This document shows positions 1-5,588 of a DNA stretch of 6,014 nucleotides, piece after piece. The DNA lies in contig CANFIL010000076.1 in NCBI GenBank assembly GCA_947447095.1, positions 1 to 6,014 of the forward strand, written 5' to 3'. Each line of letters opens with the position of its first letter. The first letter of the stretch is position 1. Both the position numbers and the translations under genes were made by a program. This DNA comes from Actinomycetota bacterium. Its GTDB lineage: Bacteria; Actinomycetota; Actinomycetes; S36-B12; UBA5976. Under the pieces are notes generated by a model. That model made no database searches. It was not told the DNA's origin and worked only from the letters and a program-made list of their open reading frames with translations.

Positions 1-508
1 CACCATGCAAGAACGCCAGCGCATCTTTCACACAAGAAACTCCAACGACCTTGAGGTCTGGCACCAGTTGCGCCTCGGCAATTTGAGTGTGTGGCACCAA
101 CAAGACTTCACATCCACGTTTACGAGCGGCAATCGCAGCTACGAGCACTCCTTTAACAGGGCTGACGCGTCCATCGAGCGCTAACTCTCCAACTGCAACG
201 ACACGAGGATCTTCTGTAACGGCTCCTTGCGCAGCCAGAATGGCAAGTGCAATCGCAAGATCTAGTGATGCTCCCTTTTTGTGAACCGATGCCGGCGACA
301 GCCCCACTGTGATGCGACGTTCCGAAGGCCACGGCAATTCAGAATTCTGAATCGCTGCGCGCACTCGATCCCGCGATTCTCCAACGGCTGTATCTCCCAA
401 CCCCACGATGTTCATGCCGGGCAGACCTTGTGCCAAATATGCCTCAATGTCGACAACGAGGCCCTCGACACCAGTCACTACAACTCCTCGACTGCGAGCC
501 AGTGTCAT
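1..508 (-). CDS. comM: ComM/YifB-type Mg-chelatase-like AAA+ ATPase, N-terminal part (runs off left edge)
   Basis: ComM-family proteins are hexameric AAA+ helicase-like ATPases. In naturally competent bacteria they promote branch migration during integration of transformed DNA; in other bacteria the role is unclear. The visible 169 residues form the N-terminal ChlI-type domain: MTLARSRGVVVTGVEGL at the start, then GLPGMNIVGLGDTAVGESRD (about 28–47), and a LPWPSERRITVGLSP block followed by KKGASLDLAIALAIL, all typical of this family. The Walker A and B ATPase motifs lie beyond the window, so integrity cannot be judged. The ATG at 508 shares four bases (ATGA) with the yraN stop codon, which fixes the start and implies translational coupling. 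In many Actinobacteria dprA follows comM, but that lies outside this window. The family assignment is clear; function in this organism is inferred. Confidence 0.93.
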   Translation of the reverse strand, partial: MTLARSRGVVVTGVEGLVVDIEAYLAQGLPGMNIVGLGDTAVGESRDRVRAAIQNSELPWPSERRITVGLSPASVHKKGASLDLAIALAILAAQGAVTEDPRVVAVGELALDGRVSPVKGVLVAAIAARKRGCEVLLVPHTQIAEAQLVPDLKVVGVSCVKDALAFLHG

Positions 509-885
509 TGCTCGACGCCTTTCACGTGAGTGATTTCCATGTCGCTACTTGTCGACAACACAATGCCCACAACATCAATCCGCATTCCCGAATGGCGAAC
601 TCGATGATTAGCCAGCCACGTCAACGCAGCGCTGCGAATGTTGTCGAGTTTCCGCGGAGTTACTGCCTCAATGGGATACCCGCGCGACGCCGACGTTCTG
701 GTTTTGACTTCACAAAACACCAGACACAATCCGTCGCGTGCAACGATGTCGAGTTCGCATCGCGACCCACGCCAATTGCGATCAAGAATTGAGTATCCGA
801 GTGCTTCAAGATATTCGACAGCGAGATCTTCACCCCGTTGTCCAACATCGCGGTTACTGAGTCGAGAGTTTGTTTGCGCATTCAC
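505..885 (-). CDS. yraN: YraN family (UPF0102) nuclease-fold protein
   Basis: This 126-residue protein belongs to UPF0102, small proteins with a restriction-endonuclease-like (PD-(D/E)xK) fold, thought to act on DNA but without a settled function. The family signature is clear: GQRGEDLAVEYLEALGY near residues 15–31, RNWRG at 36–40, ELDIVARDG at 44–52 and VFCEVKTR at 57–64. The probable active-site set is E20, D46, E59 and K61. The start is a GTG at 885, because an in-frame TGA lies two codons upstream and no ATG suits; only a weak purine-rich stretch precedes it. The 75-nt gap upstream (886–960) holds no convincing promoter or terminator. The stop overlaps the comM start by ATGA. Neighbourhood with rnhB and comM is the usual one and suggests a role in DNA maintenance or uptake, which is inference. 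Confidence 0.92.
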   Translation of the reverse strand: MNAQTNSRLSNRDVGQRGEDLAVEYLEALGYSILDRNWRGSRCELDIVARDGLCLVFCEVKTRTSASRGYPIEAVTPRKLDNIRSAALTWLANHRVRHSGMRIDVVGIVLSTSSDMEITHVKGVEQ

Positions 886-960
886 CCGTCAAGAATGCGC
901 AGGCATCACGATGCGATTGAGAAATTGGTATCTGCTGTGAACAGACAAGCGCTGTGGAAA

Positions 961-1263
961 CTAAATGTCGAGGTCTGGCTTAACGAGTTCTTCGACGTTG
1001 ACATCTTTAAAGGTCAATACGCGCGCGGTCTTGACGAATCGCGCTTGGCCATACAAATCCCAGACCCACGCATCCGTCAGGGTGACATCAAAATAGACGT
1101 CGCCAGCTTCATTGGTTTTGACCTGGGTATCCACGCCATTTGCCAAGTAAGTACGGCGCTCGGTGTGAACGATGTATGTGAAAAGGTGAACGAGGTCGCG
1201 GTATTCCTTGTAGAGCTCGATCTCAAGCTCAGACTCAAATCGTTCTAGATCATCCGCAGACAT
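961..1263 (-). CDS. DUF2469 family conserved actinobacterial protein
   Basis: This 100-residue protein matches the DUF2469 family (Rv2901c-like in mycobacteria), which is largely confined to Actinobacteria and almost always sits directly after rnhB. Its function is unknown. Recognisable features are the N-terminal MSADDLERFESELEIELYKE, which looks like an acidic amphipathic helix, then YRDLVHLFTYIVHTERR, and an aromatic C-terminal half containing DVYFDVTLTDAWVWDLY and a VKTARVLTFKDVNVEEL segment. There is no signal peptide or membrane segment, so it should be cytosolic. The ATG at 1263 lies 9 nt after the rnhB stop, with a short AAGG just upstream as a weak ribosome binding site. Length is normal for the family. 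It is one of the best lineage markers in the window. Confidence 0.93.
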   Translation of the reverse strand: MSADDLERFESELEIELYKEYRDLVHLFTYIVHTERRTYLANGVDTQVKTNEAGDVYFDVTLTDAWVWDLYGQARFVKTARVLTFKDVNVEELVKPDLDI

Positions 1264-1272
1264 GCCTTAACT

Positions 1273-1965
1273 CTATTCCGCAGGTCCGCTGGGTAGGTTC
1301 CACGAGGTGCGATGAAATTGTGTCGCGCCAAGTCGAGCAATCGCATCCATGTGCACGGCCGCGCCATATCCAACGTTTGATTCCCAGCCAAACTCAGGAT
1401 GCTCAGTTGCAATCTGGGCCATGTAGGCATCGCGTTCAACTTTTGCAAATACGCTGGCCGCAGCAACCACACCACAGTGGGCATCGCCCTTGATCTTCAT
1501 CGTGACTGGAATGTCGATTGCGCTTTCCTGCATATCGAACAAATCGGACTTTGGTGCTTCAATCCAATTGTGCTTGCCATCAAGAATTACATGGTCTGGT
1601 TTGGTAGAAAGCTCTGCATATGCTCGCGTCCAAGCCAACCGAAGTGCGTTGACTATGCCGATTGCATCTATTTCGTCGGCAGTCGCGCTACCAATTGCGT
1701 AATCAAGAACCCAGTCTTTCGTTGGCTCGATCATCCGTGCGCGAGCTGCCTTGCTCATCAACTTGCTATCGCGCAAGCCCTTAGGCACATCGACAACCGT
1801 TGCATCGATCACCGCAATGCCAACGGTGACAGGACCGGCAATCGCTCCGCGGCCGACTTCATCCACTCCACCAAGAAAGCGAACGCCAGAATTAAAAAGC
1901 TCTCGCTCTAGGTCAAGTGTTGGAGTGATAGCCATGCGTGCGATCGAATTAGTTTTCGATGCCAC
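1273..1965 (-). CDS. rnhB: Ribonuclease HII
   Basis: RNase HII cleaves the RNA strand of RNA–DNA hybrids and starts removal of single ribonucleotides misincorporated in DNA. The four acidic metal-binding residues are visible: D35 and E36 in GVDEVGRGAIAGPV, D129 in VILDGKHNW and D161 in KGDAHCGVVAAASVFAKVERD. The DSKLMS block near residue 66 and the C-terminal HMDAIARLGATQFHRTSW segment are also typical. As given (GTG at 1965, 230 residues) it overlaps the lepB stop by 17 nt. An in-frame ATG at 1935 would give 220 residues and start 13 nt after the lepB stop. Neither start has a clear Shine-Dalgarno sequence, so the first ten residues are uncertain. It is tightly linked to lepB and to the DUF2469 gene and is probably cotranscribed with them. 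Confidence 0.95.
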   Translation of the reverse strand: MASKTNSIARMAITPTLDLERELFNSGVRFLGGVDEVGRGAIAGPVTVGIAVIDATVVDVPKGLRDSKLMSKAARARMIEPTKDWVLDYAIGSATADEIDAIGIVNALRLAWTRAYAELSTKPDHVILDGKHNWIEAPKSDLFDMQESAIDIPVTMKIKGDAHCGVVAAASVFAKVERDAYMAQIATEHPEFGWESNVGYGAAVHMDAIARLGATQFHRTSWNLPSGPAE

Positions 1966-2578
1966 CGATGCGACTGAGCGGCCACACCTTTACCGAGACG
2001 CGGCCAACGATGTCCTTCAGTGGAACCATGCCGTTGTGTAAGTCGAGATGGAAGCGCGAATCTTCGGAGTTACCTCGGTTATCGCCCATGACGAAGACAT
2101 AACCCTCGGGCACGATGACTTTGAATTGAACTTGGTCAGTCCCATTGTCAGGCTTGATGTACGGTTCGTTGATTCCTTTTCCATTCACCATGATTCGCCC
2201 TTGCGCATCGCAGCACTCAATAGTGTCTCCGCCAGTTGCGATGACACGCTTGACTAAGTCATTTCCCGAATTCGATGGAACGATTCCCGTGTACTGCAAA
2301 ATACGTCCGATTTTTGTGTCATAAGGATTTGGGAAACCTTCACCAAGCCACTGGCCAGGGTCATGGAAAACTACGACATTGCCTTTATGGATTCCAGTAA
2401 TCTTCGTTGAAATCTTAGACACGATGATGCGGTCATTTTTCAGCAGCGTATTCTCCATTGACTCACTTGGAACATAAAACGCTTGCACTAAGAACGTACG
2501 CACCAAAATCGACAGAATGAGTGCAGTACCAACAACCGTGACAATCTCTCGTAAGAGACTCGGTTTCTTTGATCTCAT
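1949..2578 (-). CDS. lepB: Signal peptidase I
   Basis: Type I signal peptidase is a membrane-anchored Ser–Lys protease that removes signal peptides from exported proteins on the outer face of the cytoplasmic membrane. With the ATG at 2578 it has 209 residues: a basic start (MRSKKPSLLRE), one membrane segment at about 11–34, and then the catalytic domain. YVPSESMENTL carries the nucleophile S40, LVKRVIATGGDTIE carries the general base K110, and box E (GDNRGNSEDSR) spans 165–175. A single N-terminal anchor is the Gram-positive form. The ATG at 2578 was chosen because AGAAGG lies 4 nt upstream and the protein then starts as its relatives do. A longer frame from 2650 adds a Cys-rich stretch unlike the family. 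It follows the rplS terminator, so it probably has its own promoter between about 2590 and 2660, which I could not define. Confidence 0.95.
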   Translation of the reverse strand: MRSKKPSLLREIVTVVGTALILSILVRTFLVQAFYVPSESMENTLLKNDRIIVSKISTKITGIHKGNVVVFHDPGQWLGEGFPNPYDTKIGRILQYTGIVPSNSGNDLVKRVIATGGDTIECCDAQGRIMVNGKGINEPYIKPDNGTDQVQFKVIVPEGYVFVMGDNRGNSEDSRFHLDLHNGMVPLKDIVGRVSVKVWPLSRIGGIEN

Positions 2579-2665
2579 GGCACCTTCTGAATTGGACGTG
2601 TCCTTACATTGTCTACGACAAATGTGCGAGCAGTAACACCCGCCACGCATTTTGCGCTGGATGCA

Positions 2666-2699
2666 AAAGTGGGACCCACCAGATGGTGAATCCCACTTT
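2666..2699 (-). terminator. Intrinsic terminator after rplS
   Basis: The arms AAAGTGGGA (2666–2674) and TCCCACTTT (2691–2699) pair perfectly over 9 bp. The loop continues with CACC (2677–2680) against GGTG (2685–2688), separated from the outer stem by a two-base internal loop. Read on the minus strand, the hairpin begins 13 nt after the rplS stop and runs into TTTT. The run of T is short, but position and stem strength support termination of rplS and separation from lepB. On the plus strand it ends in TTT only, so any reverse action would be weak. Confidence 0.7.
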
Positions 2700-2712
2700 C
2701 GTAAGTGTGAAC

Positions 2713-3063
2713 TTAGACGTTGTCGCGCTTTTCGCGGATCTTTGCCTTCTTGCCACGAAGTTCGCGCAAGTAGTAAAGCTTGGCACGACGTACATCGCCA
2801 CGGCTTACTAGTTCGACCTTTTCAACGATTGGTGAGTGAACTGGGAACGTACGCTCAACACCGGTGCCAAAGCTGATCTTGCGAACAGTGAAAGTTTCGC
2901 GGATACCGCCACCGTGAATACGGATGACTACGCCTTGGAATACCTGAATACGTGAGCGGGTACCTTCGATAACTCGAACGTGAACCTTGACGTTATCGCC
3001 GGCACGAAAGTCTGGAATGTCGGTGCGCAATGATGCGGCATCAACTTCGTCTAGGAAATGCAT
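2713..3063 (-). CDS. rplS: 50S ribosomal protein L19
   Basis: L19 is a large-subunit protein at the 30S–50S interface. The 116-residue product matches the family over its full length: DIPDFRAGDNVKVHVRVIEG (about 15–34), IQVFQGVVIRIHGGGIRETFTVRKIS, GVGVER-like GTGVERTFPVHSP, and the C-terminal RRAKLYYLRELRGKKAKIRE. The ATG at 3063 is preceded by GGAG at 3069–3072 with 5-nt spacing. In most relatives rplS follows trmD on the same strand. Here a plus-strand methyltransferase gene lies between them, so rplS must be driven from the 196-nt spacer upstream. Its own terminator lies just downstream, so it may be monocistronic. Confidence 0.97.
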   Translation of the reverse strand: MHFLDEVDAASLRTDIPDFRAGDNVKVHVRVIEGTRSRIQVFQGVVIRIHGGGIRETFTVRKISFGTGVERTFPVHSPIVEKVELVSRGDVRRAKLYYLRELRGKKAKIREKRDNV

Positions 3064-3161
3064 GATTTCTCCAAGAGATCAGTGCCACAAGTCATTGGCC
3101 TCAATAAATGGGTCTTGCTCGATTGTTGATGTCACACATGTTGAGCGTCTCCCTTGTGGCA
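3064..3161 (-). promoter_or_regulatory. Possible structured leader of rplS mRNA
   Basis: Read on the minus strand, TGCCACAAG (3153–3161) and CTTGTGGCA (3083–3091) form a perfect 9-bp inverted repeat enclosing 61 nt. Inside it, GCTC pairs with GAGC and CATT with AATG, so a three-way junction can be drawn. Directly downstream, GATCTC and GAGA(AA)TC can form a small hairpin around the GGAG ribosome binding site (3064–3080). Many ribosomal protein genes are autoregulated by such leaders, and L19 leaders are known in Firmicutes. This one does not obviously match a known motif. The inner helices are short and could be chance; the 9-bp outer helix is the main evidence. No convincing promoter for rplS was found further upstream. 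Confidence 0.35.
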
Positions 3162-3234
3162 GAAACACCCGTGCAACGAGTCCTAAGTCTGGCATAAAGC
3201 CCGTAACCACGCCAAATTCGCCCGAAATACCCCA

Positions 3235-3240
3235 TAGGCT
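3235..3240 (+). promoter_or_regulatory. Candidate -10 element for the methyltransferase gene
   Basis: TAGGCT fits the actinobacterial housekeeping -10 pattern (TAnnnT). It would place the transcript start near 3247, only about 13 nt before the ATG at 3260, leaving room for the GGAGGG ribosome binding site. There is no good -35 hexamer at the usual distance (3212–3217 reads CCAAAT), which is common in Actinobacteria but also leaves the call weak. Confidence 0.3.
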
Positions 3241-3259
3241 AGGGCGAGATTGGAGGGCC

Positions 3260-4114
3260 ATGGCTGCCGCACCCGTTAAGCACGGAAACACACGCATCAC
3301 TGGGAAAGAGCAGTATTACACGCCCTTTTCAGTGGCCGACGAAATCATGGCAAACCTGGAAAGCCTTGTTGGAAGCCTCAAAAAGCGCACAATTATTGAG
3401 CCCGCAGGTGGCACGGGCAGCTTCCTCACTGCCGCGAGCAACCGTGGCGTCAAGAACTTCATCAGTTACGACATTGAGCCACATCACCCACTGGTTTCCA
3501 AAGGTGACTTCCTGAAGCAAAAGATCGCTGGCTCGGGACACATCACGGTGTCCAATCCCCCATTTGGTCGCAACAACGCACTGTCGATTCCTTTTTTCAA
3601 TCACGCTGCCGACTCATCAGATGTGATCGCATTTATCGTGCCGCGATCATGGCGAAAGTGGTCGGTACAAAATCGACTCGACCGTCGATTTGAACTAATT
3701 CGTGACGACGACCTCGACATTAACTATGTCGATCGCAACGGCGAATTATTGAGCCGCAAGAATCTCTTGCGAACGTGTGTTCAGTATTGGAAGCGCGCTG
3801 AAGCGTTGCGACCTATCTATAAGGTGCGCGATATGGACGTCATCAGTCGCACAACGCCTGACAAAGCCGATGCCTCATTGACACTCTTTGGTTATGGATG
3901 CGGCACGTTACGCACTGAATTTGAACGAGTTCCAAATACAACGCAGATGTTCATCACGTTGAATCATCCGAAGGCCAAAAGAGCTTTTCGCAATGGAGAT
4001 TTTTCCAAGTTTTATAACAACACCGCTTACACCGAGGCGCTCTCGCTACCGGAAATCAATTACGTACTGAACGAGGAAATCTTCGGCGATCCGATGTTGC
4101 AACTTATTGATTAG
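3260..4114 (+). CDS. Predicted N6-adenine DNA methyltransferase (gamma class, M.TaqI/Eco57I-like)
   Basis: This 284-residue protein carries the ordered motifs of a SAM-dependent adenine N6 methyltransferase. GKEQYYTPFSVADEIM (15–30) is the N-terminal motif X region. IIEPAGGTGSFL (45–56) is SAM-binding motif I, YDIEP (70–74) is motif II, and GDFL (82–85) is motif III-like. The catalytic motif IV is SNPPFG (98–103), followed by a strand FIVPRSW (125–131). NPPF together with the order X–I–IV points to the gamma class. Residues from about 200 on would be a small target-recognition domain and are not recognisable. The ATG at 3260 has GGAGGG 3 nt upstream and puts the YTP motif at the usual distance from the start; the reading frame is open further upstream but there it overlaps rplS. 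It is the only plus-strand gene, lies in a junction normally empty, and has no restriction enzyme beside it, so it looks like an orphan. A substrate other than DNA (RNA or protein Gln/Asn) cannot be excluded. Confidence 0.8.
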   Translation: MAAAPVKHGNTRITGKEQYYTPFSVADEIMANLESLVGSLKKRTIIEPAGGTGSFLTAASNRGVKNFISYDIEPHHPLVSKGDFLKQKIAGSGHITVSNPPFGRNNALSIPFFNHAADSSDVIAFIVPRSWRKWSVQNRLDRRFELIRDDDLDINYVDRNGELLSRKNLLRTCVQYWKRAEALRPIYKVRDMDVISRTTPDKADASLTLFGYGCGTLRTEFERVPNTTQMFITLNHPKAKRAFRNGDFSKFYNNTAYTEALSLPEINYVLNEEIFGDPMLQLID

Positions 4115-4120
4115 TTGCAA
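4097..4120. terminator. Hairpin at the convergent end of the methyltransferase and trmD genes
   Basis: TTGCAACT (4097–4104) and AGTTGCAA (4113–4120) form a perfect 8-bp inverted repeat with an 8-nt loop. It spans the methyltransferase stop codon (4112–4114) and abuts the trmD stop (4121–4123). Its place between two converging genes suggests a shared two-way terminator. However, the stem has only three G–C pairs and there is no T-run on either strand, so it is not a canonical intrinsic terminator. Confidence 0.3.
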
Positions 4121-4816
4121 TTACTCAGCAATGAGATCTGGGCGATTTTGGCGGGTGCGCTCCACGGCTTGCTCGTGACGCCAAGCAGCAACCTTCGCGT
4201 GGTCTCCAGAAGTAAGAATAGCTGGGACTTCAAGGTCACGCCACACAGGCGGCCGCGTATAAATCGGACCTTCGAGCAAGCTCTCCATCGAACCGATGGC
4301 GAACGAATCATCGACTGCACTTTCTTGGTTACCCAGAACGCCAGGGATCAATCGCGCAATCGCTTCCACCATGACGAGCACAGCAACTTCGCCACCGGCA
4401 AGAACGTAGTCGCCGATTGAAACCTCATCAACGCGAATGCGCGATGAGTAATGTGCAGCAACGCGAGAATCAATTCCCTCGTACCGTCCACATGCAAAGA
4501 TGATGTTTTTTTGCGTGGCATAGTCAGCAGCCAGACTTTGGGTAAATGGTTTTCCCGAAGGTGTCGGAATAATCAAAACTGTTTCGTCCGTGACGAGGTC
4601 GTCGAGCATTTCGCCCCATGGCTCTGGCTTCATCACCATGCCAGGGCCTCCACCGTATGGCGAGTCATCAACGGTCTTGTGCTTGTCGTAAGTCTTATCT
4701 CGCAAATCATGCACGTTCACAGACATCAAGCCATCGTCAATAGCTTTGCCCATGAGGGAGAGCTTTAACGGTTCGAGATACTCAGGAAATACTGTGACGA
4801 CATCAAACTTCAGCAT
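4121..4816 (-). CDS. trmD: tRNA (guanine-N1)-methyltransferase TrmD
   Basis: TrmD transfers a methyl group from SAM to N1 of G37, next to the anticodon of tRNAs reading CNN codons, and so prevents +1 frameshifting. It is a dimeric SPOUT enzyme with a trefoil knot. Visible motifs are VDDSPYGGGPGMVMKPE (about 49–65), IIPTPSGKPF, FACGRYEGIDSRV (107–119), the knot segment VSIGDYVLAGGEVAVLVMVE, ARLIPGVLGN with the conserved Arg, and DDSF, whose D170 corresponds to the catalytic Asp; numbering is from the ATG at 4816. That ATG (231 residues) is preferred over the ATG at 4822 because the strong GGGAGG at 4823–4828 lies 6 nt from the former but touches the latter. It overlaps the end of rimM by 14 nt, implying coupled translation. 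Downstream it converges on the methyltransferase gene with a 6-nt gap. Confidence 0.96.
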   Translation of the reverse strand: MLKFDVVTVFPEYLEPLKLSLMGKAIDDGLMSVNVHDLRDKTYDKHKTVDDSPYGGGPGMVMKPEPWGEMLDDLVTDETVLIIPTPSGKPFTQSLAADYATQKNIIFACGRYEGIDSRVAAHYSSRIRVDEVSIGDYVLAGGEVAVLVMVEAIARLIPGVLGNQESAVDDSFAIGSMESLLEGPIYTRPPVWRDLEVPAILTSGDHAKVAAWRHEQAVERTRQNRPDLIAE

Positions 4817-5345
4817 CGTCATCCTCCCGAATCACAATCGCCTCGGCTTCATTGAGTAGTCCAGGTGGCGGAGTGATGGTCATGCGCTTATTCGCCACAT
4901 CTACATCGGGCACAAATTCACTGACAAATGGAATTAAGGCTTCTTCGAGACCTTCACGCTTAACTGCGATCAAGTCTTGCGCAGGTAAATGAATAATTTC
5001 GCTGATCGTACCGATGACTTCCCCATCGCAGACAACGCTCATGCCAACCAGTTGATGGTCGTAATACTCATCGGGATCTTCAGGTAGTTCGTCTGGATCC
5101 ACATCAAGCGTGAGTTCCAGTCCGCGCAAGCCTTCGGCGTCGGTGCGGTCATCTACGCCGACAAAATGAATGACCAGCCGGCCACTGTGCCACTTGGAAG
5201 TAGCGACGGTGACCTGCTGGCCATCAGATGTTTCTAGTACGGCTCCGTCAGCGAAGCGGTTGTCTGGTTCATCGGTGAACGGCTCTACGAAAAGATCCCC
5301 ACGAACTCCGTGAGCTCGCCCGATTCGCCCGACAACGAGCTGCAT
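4803..5345 (-). CDS. rimM: 16S rRNA processing factor RimM
   Basis: RimM binds S19 in the head of the 30S subunit and assists late maturation of 16S rRNA. The 180-residue protein has both family domains. The N-terminal RimM barrel begins LVVGRIGRAHGVRGDLFVEPFTDEP and continues through WHSGRLVIHFVGVDDRTDAEGLRG. The C-terminal PRC-barrel starts around EYYDHQLVGMSVVCDGEVIGTI (93–114) and contains LPAQDLIAVKREG and ALIPFVSEFVPDVDVANKRMTI. The tail is strongly acidic (REDDDAEV). The ATG at 5345 lies 3 nt after the khpA stop. There is little ribosome binding signal, which suggests re-initiation by the ribosome finishing khpA. Its end overlaps trmD. This is the standard partner arrangement with rpsP and trmD. 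Confidence 0.96.
   Translation of the reverse strand: MQLVVGRIGRAHGVRGDLFVEPFTDEPDNRFADGAVLETSDGQQVTVATSKWHSGRLVIHFVGVDDRTDAEGLRGLELTLDVDPDELPEDPDEYYDHQLVGMSVVCDGEVIGTISEIIHLPAQDLIAVKREGLEEALIPFVSEFVPDVDVANKRMTITPPPGLLNEAEAIVIREDDDAEV
4823..4828 (-). promoter_or_regulatory. Shine-Dalgarno sequence that sets the trmD start
   Basis: GGGAGG on the minus strand lies inside the rimM coding region, in the codons for R-E-D near its C-terminus. The spacing is 6 nt to the ATG at 4816 and zero to the ATG at 4822. This supports initiation at 4816 and a TrmD that begins MLKFDVVTVFPEYL. Confidence 0.7.
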
Positions 5346-5348
5346 TGA

Positions 5349-5585
5349 CTAGCGCTCGTCGACGTCGAGAATGTCGATACGCACGTTGCCCTTGTCGGAC
5401 ACGGCGTTCAACACGGTACGAAGTGCAGTTGCGGTGCGACCGTTCTTGCCAATCACACGACCCATGTCTTCTGGGTTGACCTTCACTTCGAGCGTGACTC
5501 CACGACGATTGTTCTGCTTTACCTGAACGTCGTCTGGGTGATCAACAATCCCGCGTACGAGATGTTCTAGTGTCTCGTCGATCAT
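5349..5585 (-). CDS. khpA: KH-domain RNA-binding protein KhpA
   Basis: This 78-residue protein is essentially one KH domain. VNPEDMGRVIGKNGRTATALRTVL contains the RNA-contacting GxxG loop as GKNG at residues 46–49. A first helix (ETLEHLVRGIVDHPDDVQV) precedes it and a final strand (GNVRIDILDVDER) follows. KhpA proteins are small-RNA and mRNA binders, and in some Gram-positives they act with KhpB in cell elongation and division; its role here is inferred. The ATG at 5585 lies 3 nt after the rpsP stop, with a purine-rich GAAGAGG in the last rpsP codons serving as ribosome binding site. Length and place between rpsP and rimM are exactly as in other Gram-positive bacteria. Confidence 0.95.
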   Translation of the reverse strand: MIDETLEHLVRGIVDHPDDVQVKQNNRRGVTLEVKVNPEDMGRVIGKNGRTATALRTVLNAVSDKGNVRIDILDVDER

Positions 5586-5588
5586 CGA

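Noticed and set aside
886..960. Terminator or promoter in the gap between the DUF2469 gene and yraN
   Set aside because: Only 4-bp hairpins such as CTGT/ACAG and no T-run or clear promoter hexamers were seen.
838..1248. 136-codon plus-strand frame opposite yraN and the DUF2469 gene
   Set aside because: It covers two conserved minus-strand genes and has no ribosome binding site or family match.
1399..1911. 170-codon plus-strand frame opposite rnhB
   Set aside because: Antisense to a clearly conserved RNase HII; Cys- and His-rich composition typical of shadow frames and no recognisable domain.
2590..2640. lepB promoter with a GACAAT -10-like hexamer on the minus strand
   Set aside because: The -35 at 17 nt (TTACTG) is poor and the -10 lacks the leading T, so the match is no better than chance.
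2579..2650. Longer lepB starting at the ATG at 2650
   Set aside because: The extra 24 residues are Cys-rich and polar, unlike signal peptidase N-termini, and the ATG at 2578 has a ribosome binding site.
2987..3259. Upstream extension of the methyltransferase reading frame on the plus strand
   Set aside because: The first part lies opposite rplS, the encoded sequence has no methyltransferase features, and the ATG at 3260 has its own GGAGGG and gives a normal N-terminus.
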